From Enterobacter sp. CC120223-11 (GTDB lineage: Bacteria > Pseudomonadota > Gammaproteobacteria > Enterobacterales > Enterobacteriaceae): a stretch of DNA of 64,000 nucleotides. Positions 57,561 through 64,000 of the stretch are shown here, piece by piece (positions within the stretch are counted from its first letter, which is position 1; the number at the start of each line of letters is the position of its first letter). The stretch covers positions 62,001 through 126,000 of the forward strand of contig NZ_OBEF01000007.1 in assembly GCF_900215375.1 (NCBI RefSeq). Reading direction: 5' to 3'. The notes beneath the pieces are model-generated. The model was not told the origin of the DNA. It did no database searches and worked only from the letters and a program-made list of their open reading frames with translations. A program made the position numbers and the translations under genes.

Positions 57561-58624
57561 GTGCTCAGGCGAAGCGGTTGATGGTGATGGCGGGCGGGAC
57601 CGGCGGACACGTGTTCCCGGGGCTGGCCGTGGCGCACCATCTGATGGATCAGGGCTGGCAGGTTCGCTGGCTCGGTACCGCCGATCGTATGGAAGCAGAC
57701 CTGGTTCCCAAACACGGCATCGACATCGATTTCATTCAGATTTCAGGTCTGCGTGGAAAAGGCCTCAAGGCAATGCTTTTTGCGCCGATACGTATCTTCA
57801 CGGCCTGGCGTCAGGCACGCGCAATTATGCAGCGTTTTCAACCTGATGTCGTGCTGGGGATGGGCGGTTATGTCTCTGGGCCTGGCGGTTTAGCGGCCTG
57901 GTCGCTGGGTATTCCTGTAGTGCTGCATGAGCAGAATGGTATTGCGGGCCTGACCAACAAATGGCTGGCGAAAATTGCCACCACCGTGATGCAGGCGTTC
58001 CCTGGTGCGTTTCCAAAGGCTGAAGTCGTCGGCAACCCGGTTCGCACAGACGTGCTGGCGCTGCCGCTTCCCGAGCAGCGTCTTACCGGGCGCGAAGGTG
58101 AAATTCGCGTGCTGGTGGTCGGCGGATCACAGGGCGCGCGCGTGCTGAATCAGACCATGCCGCAGGTTGCCGCGAAACTGGGCTCTGCTGTCACTATCTG
58201 GCACCAGAGCGGGAAAGGCGCGCAGCAGACCGTTGAGCAGGCGTATGCCGATGCCGGTCAGCCGCAGCATAAAGTGACGGAGTTTATTGACGACATGGCC
58301 GCCGCCTACGGTTGGGCCGACGTGGTAGTTTGTCGTTCGGGCGCGCTGACGGTCAGCGAAATTGCCGCCGCCGGGCTGCCTGCGATTTTTGTGCCGTTCC
58401 AGCACAAAGACCGCCAGCAGTACTGGAATGCGCTGCCGCTGGAAAAAGCGGGCGCCGCCACCATTTTTGAGCAGCCGCAGTTTACGGCCGAAGCCGTGGC
58501 CAGCACGCTGGCAGGCTGGGACAGAAAGGCATTGCTGGATATGGCAGAGCGGGCACGAGCCGCCGCCATTCCGGATGCGACCGAGCGGGTCGCGAAAGAA
58601 GTGAGCCTGGCCGCGAAGGCCTAA
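57557..58624 (+). CDS. murG: Lipid II-forming GlcNAc transferase MurG
   Basis: Peripheral membrane glycosyltransferase (355 aa, as in E. coli) converting lipid I to lipid II. The glycine-rich loop [16 protein letters not shown] near residue 12 and the second G loop [11 protein letters not shown] are present. The UDP-GlcNAc site [15 protein letters not shown] is near residue 275. A 58-bp gap to murC follows. Confidence 0.97.
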   Translation: MSAQAKRLMVMAGGTGGHVFPGLAVAHHLMDQGWQVRWLGTADRMEADLVPKHGIDIDFIQISGLRGKGLKAMLFAPIRIFTAWRQARAIMQRFQPDVVLGMGGYVSGPGGLAAWSLGIPVVLHEQNGIAGLTNKWLAKIATTVMQAFPGAFPKAEVVGNPVRTDVLALPLPEQRLTGREGEIRVLVVGGSQGARVLNQTMPQVAAKLGSAVTIWHQSGKGAQQTVEQAYADAGQPQHKVTEFIDDMAAAYGWADVVVCRSGALTVSEIAAAGLPAIFVPFQHKDRQQYWNALPLEKAGAATIFEQPQFTAEAVASTLAGWDRKALLDMAERARAAAIPDATERVAKEVSLAAKA

Positions 58625-58682
58625 TCATCGCAGCGCCTTTTTGCGCTGCACGAATTTTTAAGTAGTCGATGGCGTTTAGAGA

Positions 58683-60158
58683 ATGAATACACAACAACTG
58701 GCAAAACTGCGTTCCATTGTGCCCGAGATGCGTCGCGTCCGGCACATCCACTTTGTTGGCATCGGCGGTGCTGGCATGGGCGGTATTGCCGAAGTGTTGG
58801 CCAATGAAGGGTATCAGATCAGCGGTTCGGATTTAGCGCCGAACCCGGTGACTCAGCAGCTGACGGCGCTGGGTGCCACGATTTATTTCAATCATCGCCC
58901 GGAAAACGTGCGTGATGCGAGCGTGGTGGTTGTGTCCACTGCGATTTCTGCGGATAACCCTGAAATCGTTGCCGCGCATGAAGCGCGTATTCCGGTTATT
59001 CGTCGCGCAGAGATGCTGGCCGAGTTAATGCGTTTCCGCCACGGCATCGCGATTGCCGGGACCCACGGCAAAACGACCACCACCGCAATGGTGGCAAGCA
59101 TTTATGCGGAAGCAGGGCTGGATCCGACCTTTGTGAACGGCGGTCTGGTGAAAGCGGCAGGCGTTCACGCTCGTCTTGGCCACAGCCGTTACCTGATTGC
59201 CGAAGCAGACGAAAGCGACGCGTCGTTCCTGCATTTGCAGCCGATGGTGGCGATCGTCACCAACATCGAAGCCGACCATATGGATACCTACCAGGGCGAC
59301 TTCGAAAATTTAAAGCAGACGTTCATTAATTTCCTGCACAATTTGCCGTTTTATGGACGTGCAGTCATGTGCGTGGACGACCCGGTAATTCGCGAGCTGC
59401 TGCCGCGCGTGGGCCGTCAGACTACAACTTACGGCTTCAGCGATGATGCTGATGTGCGCGTAGAAGAGTACAAACAGATTGGCGCCCAGGGTCACTTTAC
59501 GTTGATTCGTCAGGACAGCGCGCCGTTGAAGGTCACGCTGAACGCGCCGGGCCGCCACAACGCCCTGAACGCGGCGGCGGCGGTTGCGGTAGCAACAGAA
59601 GAAGGCATCGAAGACGAGGCCATTCTGCGCGCACTGGAAAGCTTCCAGGGCACCGGTCGCCGCTTTGATTTCCTCGGTGAGTTCCCGCTGGAAGAGGTGA
59701 ACGGCAAGTCCGGCACCGCCATTCTGGTGGACGATTACGGTCACCACCCGACGGAAGTGGATGTCACCATCAAGGCTGCCCGCGCGGGCTGGCCGGACAA
59801 AAACTTGGTGATGGTGTTCCAGCCGCATCGCTATACCCGTACGCGCGATCTGTACGACGATTTCGCCAACGTGCTGACGGAAGTGGATTCCCTGCTGATG
59901 CTGGAAGTCTATGCCGCAGGTGAAGCGCCGATTCCAGGTGCCGACAGCCGCACGCTGTGCCGCACCATTCGTGGGCGTGGCAAGGTTGACCCGATTCTGG
60001 TGTCTGACCCGGCGAAAGTGGCTGAAATGCTGGCCCCGGTGCTGACCGGTAACGACCTGATCCTGATTCAGGGTGCGGGAAATATCGGCAAAATCGCGCG
60101 GAACTTAGCTGAAATCAAACTCAAGCCGCAAACTCAGGAGGAAGAGCGTCATGGCTGA
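58683..60158 (+). CDS. murC: UDP-MurNAc:L-alanine ligase
   Basis: First Mur ligase, attaching L-alanine (491 aa, as in E. coli). N-terminal [16 protein letters not shown] and the ATP loop [15 protein letters not shown] near residue 125. It overlaps ddlB by 8 bp. The preceding 58-bp gap contains an imperfect GC-rich hairpin (about 58630-58650) but no strong terminator. Confidence 0.97.
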   Translation: MNTQQLAKLRSIVPEMRRVRHIHFVGIGGAGMGGIAEVLANEGYQISGSDLAPNPVTQQLTALGATIYFNHRPENVRDASVVVVSTAISADNPEIVAAHEARIPVIRRAEMLAELMRFRHGIAIAGTHGKTTTTAMVASIYAEAGLDPTFVNGGLVKAAGVHARLGHSRYLIAEADESDASFLHLQPMVAIVTNIEADHMDTYQGDFENLKQTFINFLHNLPFYGRAVMCVDDPVIRELLPRVGRQTTTYGFSDDADVRVEEYKQIGAQGHFTLIRQDSAPLKVTLNAPGRHNALNAAAAVAVATEEGIEDEAILRALESFQGTGRRFDFLGEFPLEEVNGKSGTAILVDDYGHHPTEVDVTIKAARAGWPDKNLVMVFQPHRYTRTRDLYDDFANVLTEVDSLLMLEVYAAGEAPIPGADSRTLCRTIRGRGKVDPILVSDPAKVAEMLAPVLTGNDLILIQGAGNIGKIARNLAEIKLKPQTQEEERHG

Positions 60159-61071
60159 TAGAATCGCTGTCCTCCTCGGCGGCACCTCTGCTGAACGTGA
60201 AGTGTCCCTCAATTCAGGCGCGGCAGTGCTGGCAGGTTTGCGCGAAGCGGGTATTGACGCACACGGCGTTGACCCGCGCGACGTCGATATTACGCAGCTG
60301 AAAAACGAAGGCTTTAGGAAAGCGTTTATTGCCCTGCACGGTCGCGGTGGGGAAGATGGCACGCTTCAGGGGCTTCTTGAGCTTATTGGCCTGCCTTACA
60401 CCGGCAGTGGCGTAATGGCATCGGCGCTGTCGATGGACAAACTGCGCAGCAAACTGCTGTGGCAGGGCGCAGGATTGCCCGTTGCGCCGTGGGTGGCTTT
60501 GACCCGCGCACAGTTCGCAAAAGGCATGAGCCAGGATGAGCAACAGCGCATTGCGGCACTGGGTTTACCGCTGATCGTCAAGCCAAGCCGTGAAGGTTCC
60601 AGCGTTGGCATGTCAAAAGTGACCGAAAGTGGTGCATTGCATGATGCCTTAACGCTGGCTTTTCAGCATGATGAAGAAGTTCTCGTCGAAAAATGGTTAA
60701 GCGGCCCGGAATTTACCGTCGCGGTGCTCGGTGAAGAAATTTTACCGTCAGTTCGCATCCAACCGGCCGGAGTCTTCTATGATTATGAGGCGAAGTATCT
60801 CTCTGACGAGACGCAGTATTTCTGCCCTGGTTGTGAAGATCTGAACCGTGAACAAGAAATGCGCGCCCTGGTGCTTAAAGCCTGGACTGTTTTAGGTTGC
60901 TCAGGCTGGGGACGCATTGACGTGATGCAGGACAGCGATGGTCAACTCTATCTGCTGGAGGCGAACACCTCTCCAGGGATGACCAGCCACAGCCTGGTGC
61001 CCATGGCGGCGCGTCAGGCGGGCATGAGCTTCTCGCAGTTGGTAGTACGTATTCTGGACCTGGCGGGTTGA
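60151..61071 (+). CDS. ddlB: D-alanine:D-alanine ligase B
   Basis: ATP-grasp enzyme (306 aa, as in E. coli) making D-Ala-D-Ala for MurF. N-terminal [16 protein letters not shown], the substrate loop [14 protein letters not shown] near residue 145 and the metal-binding [14 protein letters not shown] near 268. In E. coli, promoters of ftsQAZ lie within this gene. ftsQ starts 1 bp after its stop. Confidence 0.97.
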   Translation: MADRIAVLLGGTSAEREVSLNSGAAVLAGLREAGIDAHGVDPRDVDITQLKNEGFRKAFIALHGRGGEDGTLQGLLELIGLPYTGSGVMASALSMDKLRSKLLWQGAGLPVAPWVALTRAQFAKGMSQDEQQRIAALGLPLIVKPSREGSSVGMSKVTESGALHDALTLAFQHDEEVLVEKWLSGPEFTVAVLGEEILPSVRIQPAGVFYDYEAKYLSDETQYFCPGCEDLNREQEMRALVLKAWTVLGCSGWGRIDVMQDSDGQLYLLEANTSPGMTSHSLVPMAARQAGMSFSQLVVRILDLAG

Positions 61072-61072
61072 T

Positions 61073-61909
61073 ATGTCGCAGGCAGCACTGAACACACGGA
61101 ACCGTGAAGAAGAGGACGATATTGCTTCTTCACGCAGGAATAATGGAACGCGTCTTGCAGGTATTGTGTTCCTGCTCGCGGTATTATGCACCGTGTTGAT
61201 GAGCGGCTGGATGGTACTGGGCTGGATGGAAGATGCGCAGCGTCTGCCTTTATCCAAGCTGGTGGTGACCGGTGAACGGCACTACACGAAAAATGACGAT
61301 ATTCGCCAGGCGATTCTGGCGCTCGGTTCGCCGGGCACGTTCATGACGCAGGACGTGAATATTATTCAGAGTCAGATCGAACGCCTGCCCTGGATCAAGC
61401 AGGCAAGCGTTCGCAAGCAGTGGCCGGACGAATTGAAGATTCATCTGGTTGAATATGTGCCGATTGCACGCTGGAATGATCAGCATATGGTCGATAGTGA
61501 CGGAAACGCGTTCAGCGTCCCGGCAGATCGCACCAGCAAGCAGAATCTGCCCATGTTGTATGGCCCGGAAGGCAGTGAGAATGAAGTGCTGCAGGGCTAT
61601 CGCGATATGGGACAGATGCTGGCAAAAGGGAAGTTTACGTTGAAAGTGGCGGCGATGACCGCACGCCGCTCCTGGCAGCTGACGTTGAGTAACGACATCA
61701 AGCTGGACCTGGGGCGTGGCGATACGATGAAACGGCTTGAGCGCTTTTTAGAACTCTATCCTGTTCTTCAGCAGCAGGCGCAGACCGATGGCAAACGGAT
61801 TAGCTACGTTGATTTGCGTTATGACTCAGGCGCGGCAGTAGGCTGGCAGCCCGCTCCCGTAGAGGATACACATCAACAACCGAATCAGGCACAGGCAGAG
61901 CAACAATGA
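61073..61909 (+). CDS. ftsQ: Cell division protein FtsQ
   Basis: Bitopic septal assembly protein (278 aa; E. coli 276). The cytoplasmic N-terminus is followed by one membrane helix (about residues 27-48), a periplasmic POTRA domain ([15 protein letters not shown]) and a beta domain that binds FtsB. The C-terminal tail is Gln-rich ([12 protein letters not shown]). It overlaps ftsA by 4 bp. Confidence 0.96.
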   Translation: MSQAALNTRNREEEDDIASSRRNNGTRLAGIVFLLAVLCTVLMSGWMVLGWMEDAQRLPLSKLVVTGERHYTKNDDIRQAILALGSPGTFMTQDVNIIQSQIERLPWIKQASVRKQWPDELKIHLVEYVPIARWNDQHMVDSDGNAFSVPADRTSKQNLPMLYGPEGSENEVLQGYRDMGQMLAKGKFTLKVAAMTARRSWQLTLSNDIKLDLGRGDTMKRLERFLELYPVLQQQAQTDGKRISYVDLRYDSGAAVGWQPAPVEDTHQQPNQAQAEQQ

Positions 61910-63162
61910 TCAAAGCGACGGACAGAAAACTGGTAGTAGGACTGGAAATTGGTACCGCGAAGGTAGCCGCTTTGGTAGGGGAAGTTCTGCCCGACGGAAT
62001 GGTGAATATTATCGGCGTGGGCAGCTGCCCATCCCGGGGTATGGACAAAGGCGGCGTTAACGACCTGGAATCCGTGGTGAAATGCGTTCAGCGCGCCATT
62101 GACCAGGCTGAACTGATGGCTGATTGCCAGATCTCATCCGTGTATCTGGCGCTTTCAGGCAAACATATTAGCTGTCAGAATGAAATCGGCATGGTGCCGA
62201 TTTCCGAAGAAGAAGTGACCCAGGAAGACGTTGAGAACGTGGTGCACACGGCAAAGTCCGTACGCGTTCGTGATGAGCATCGTGTCCTGCACGTTATTCC
62301 GCAGGAGTACGCCATTGACTATCAGGAAGGGATCAAAAACCCTGTCGGCTTGTCTGGCGTGCGCATGCAGGCGAAAGTGCATCTGATTACCTGCCACAAC
62401 GACATGGCGAAAAATATCGTCAAAGCCGTGGAACGCTGTGGCCTGAAAGTTGACCAACTCATTTTTGCCGGGCTGGCATCGAGTTATTCCGTGCTGACGG
62501 AAGACGAACGTGAGCTGGGCGTCTGTGTGGTCGATGTCGGCGGTGGTACTATGGACATCGCCGTGTATACCGGCGGTGCGCTGCGTCATACCAAAGTTAT
62601 CCCGTATGCCGGGAACGTGGTCACCAGCGACATCGCTTACGCCTTCGGTACGCCACCAAGCGATGCCGAGGCGATTAAAGTTCGCCACGGCTGTGCGCTC
62701 GGCTCTATCGTCGGCAAAGACGAAAGCGTGGAAGTGCCAAGCGTGGGTGGTCGTCCACCGCGCAGCCTGCAGCGCCAGACGCTGGCCGAGGTCATCGAGC
62801 CGCGTTATACCGAGCTGCTGAACCTGGTGAACGAAGAGATTTTGCAGTTGCAGGAACAGCTGCGCCAGCAGGGTGTCAAACACCATCTGGCGGCAGGCAT
62901 TGTTCTGACCGGCGGTGCGGCGCAAATTGAAGGCCTGGCGGCCTGCGCACAGCGCGTGTTCCATACGCAGGTGCGCATTGGTGCGCCGCTGAACATCACC
63001 GGCCTGACGGATTATGCCCAGGAGCCTTACTATTCAACGGCTGTGGGCCTGCTGCACTACGGAAAAGAGTCACACCTGAGTGGTGAAGCAGAAGTGGAAA
63101 AACGTGTCGCAGTGAGTTCGTGGATCAAACGAATCAACACCTGGCTGCGAAAAGAGTTTTAA
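61906..63162 (+). CDS. ftsA: Cell division protein FtsA
   Basis: Actin-like protein tethering FtsZ to the membrane (418 aa; E. coli 420). ATP-site motifs [12 protein letters not shown] and [13 protein letters not shown] are present, and the C-terminal amphipathic membrane-targeting helix [13 protein letters not shown] is intact. The two-residue difference lies just before that helix. Confidence 0.97.
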   Translation: MIKATDRKLVVGLEIGTAKVAALVGEVLPDGMVNIIGVGSCPSRGMDKGGVNDLESVVKCVQRAIDQAELMADCQISSVYLALSGKHISCQNEIGMVPISEEEVTQEDVENVVHTAKSVRVRDEHRVLHVIPQEYAIDYQEGIKNPVGLSGVRMQAKVHLITCHNDMAKNIVKAVERCGLKVDQLIFAGLASSYSVLTEDERELGVCVVDVGGGTMDIAVYTGGALRHTKVIPYAGNVVTSDIAYAFGTPPSDAEAIKVRHGCALGSIVGKDESVEVPSVGGRPPRSLQRQTLAEVIEPRYTELLNLVNEEILQLQEQLRQQGVKHHLAAGIVLTGGAAQIEGLAACAQRVFHTQVRIGAPLNITGLTDYAQEPYYSTAVGLLHYGKESHLSGEAEVEKRVAVSSWIKRINTWLRKEF

Positions 63163-63170
63163 TTTTTTAT

Positions 63171-63194
63171 GAGAGCGCCGAAAATTGCGCTCTC
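63171..63194 (+). other. Hairpin between ftsA and ftsZ
   Basis: GAGAGCGC (63171-63178) and GCGCTCTC (63187-63194) form a perfect 8-bp stem with an 8-base loop (CGAAAATT), 30 bases before the ftsZ start. No T-run follows, so it may mark a processing site or affect ftsZ mRNA stability rather than terminate. Confidence 0.5.
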
Positions 63195-63223
63195 AGGCGA
63201 CAGGCACAACGGAGAGAGAAACT

Positions 63224-64000
63224 ATGTTTGAACCTATGGAACTGACCAACGACGCGGTGATTAAAGTCATCGGCGTCGGTGGTGGCGGTGGCAACGCCGT
63301 TGAACACATGGTGCGCGAGCGCATTGAGGGCGTTGAATTCTTCGCGGTGAACACGGACGCCCAGGCGTTACGTAAAACTGCTGTCGGTCAGACCATCCAG
63401 ATTGGTAACGGGATTACCAAAGGTCTGGGCGCGGGTGCTAACCCGGAAGTCGGTCGCAACGCGGCAGACGAAGACCGTGAAGCGCTGCGTGCTGCCCTTG
63501 ATGGTGCTGACATGGTCTTCATCGCAGCCGGCATGGGCGGCGGTACCGGTACCGGTGCAGCACCTGTTGTGGCTGAAGTAGCTAAAGATTTAGGTATTCT
63601 GACCGTTGCCGTGGTGACCAAGCCTTTCAACTTTGAAGGCAAGAAGCGCATGGCGTTCGCGGAGCAGGGTATCGCTGAGCTGTCCAAACATGTGGACTCG
63701 CTGATCACCATTCCTAACGACAAGCTGCTGAAAGTGTTGGGTCGCGGCATTTCCCTGCTGGATGCGTTTGGCGCAGCCAATGACGTGCTGAAAGGCGCGG
63801 TTCAGGGTATCGCCGAACTGATTACGCGTCCGGGTCTGATGAACGTCGACTTCGCTGACGTGCGCACCGTGATGTCCGAAATGGGCTACGCGATGATGGG
63901 CTCCGGTCTGGCAAGCGGTGAAGACCGTGCGGAAGAAGCGGCTGAAATGGCTATCTCTTCTCCACTGCTGGAAGATATCGACCTGTCGGGTGCTCGCGGC
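63224..64000 (+). CDS. ftsZ: Cell division GTPase FtsZ, 5' part
   Basis: Tubulin homologue forming the Z-ring; the first 259 codons are in the window and the frame runs off the end. The GTP signature GGGTGTG is at residues 105-111 and the T7 catalytic loop NVDFADV near residue 207. ATG 63224 follows GGAGAGAG. The visible part is very close to E. coli FtsZ. A 61-bp gap after ftsA includes an imperfect GAGAGCGC/GCGCTCTC hairpin (about 63171-63194). Confidence 0.98.
   Translation, partial: MFEPMELTNDAVIKVIGVGGGGGNAVEHMVRERIEGVEFFAVNTDAQALRKTAVGQTIQIGNGITKGLGAGANPEVGRNAADEDREALRAALDGADMVFIAAGMGGGTGTGAAPVVAEVAKDLGILTVAVVTKPFNFEGKKRMAFAEQGIAELSKHVDSLITIPNDKLLKVLGRGISLLDAFGAANDVLKGAVQGIAELITRPGLMNVDFADVRTVMSEMGYAMMGSGLASGEDRAEEAAEMAISSPLLEDIDLSGARG

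Overview
This 64 kb window is a stretch of enterobacterial chromosome. Almost every gene can be matched, by length, start and order, to the segment of the Escherichia coli and Salmonella chromosome running from dapB through car, folA, lptD, ara, thi, leu and ilvIH to the mra/dcw cluster and ftsZ. The lack of the cai/fix genes between carB and kefF, the 281-residue AraC and the protein divergence suggest a genus near Enterobacter, Lelliottia or Leclercia rather than E. coli itself. That placement is an inference from recalled gene order and sequences. Both ends cut genes: dapB lacks its start and ftsZ lacks its end.

Layout. Bases 1-8,811 read mostly rightward: dapB (partial), carAB, a small lipoprotein, kefFC and folA. 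Bases 8,910-15,646 are the leftward envelope and housekeeping operon lptD-surA-pdxA-rsmA-apaG-apaH. Then come djlA (right) and rluA-rapA, polB and araBAD (left), with araC divergent. Between araC and yabI lies the one clearly accessory element: a leftward retron made of a reverse transcriptase gene (27,969-28,904) and, upstream of it, a msr-msd RNA of about 186 nt bounded by a perfect 12-bp a1/a2 inverted repeat (28,928-29,113). Next are yabI, the TPP-riboswitch operon thiBPQ, sgrR with divergent sgrS/sgrT-setA, the leuLABCD operon, leuO, ilvIH and cra. From 47,531 to the end is the mra/dcw cluster mraZ-rsmH-ftsL-ftsI-murE-murF-mraY-murD-ftsW-murG-murC-ddlB-ftsQ-ftsA-ftsZ, tightly packed on the plus strand.

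Functionally the window combines pyrimidine/arginine precursor synthesis (carAB), branched-chain amino acid synthesis (leu, ilvIH, leuO), sugar-phosphate stress and carbon control (sgrRST, setA, cra, ara), thiamine uptake (thiBPQ), outer-membrane assembly (lptD, surA), and peptidoglycan synthesis with septation (dcw).

The strongest hunt result is the retron. It has retron RT motifs, a plausible promoter, a1/a2 repeats, msr hairpins and an msd stem, but no neighbouring effector gene, and it sits in a gap that is short and gene-free in E. coli. A second result is a shortened araC-araBAD control region, where the O2-like site lies only about 88 bp from I1. I saw no tRNA, rRNA, CRISPR array, insertion sequence or prophage.
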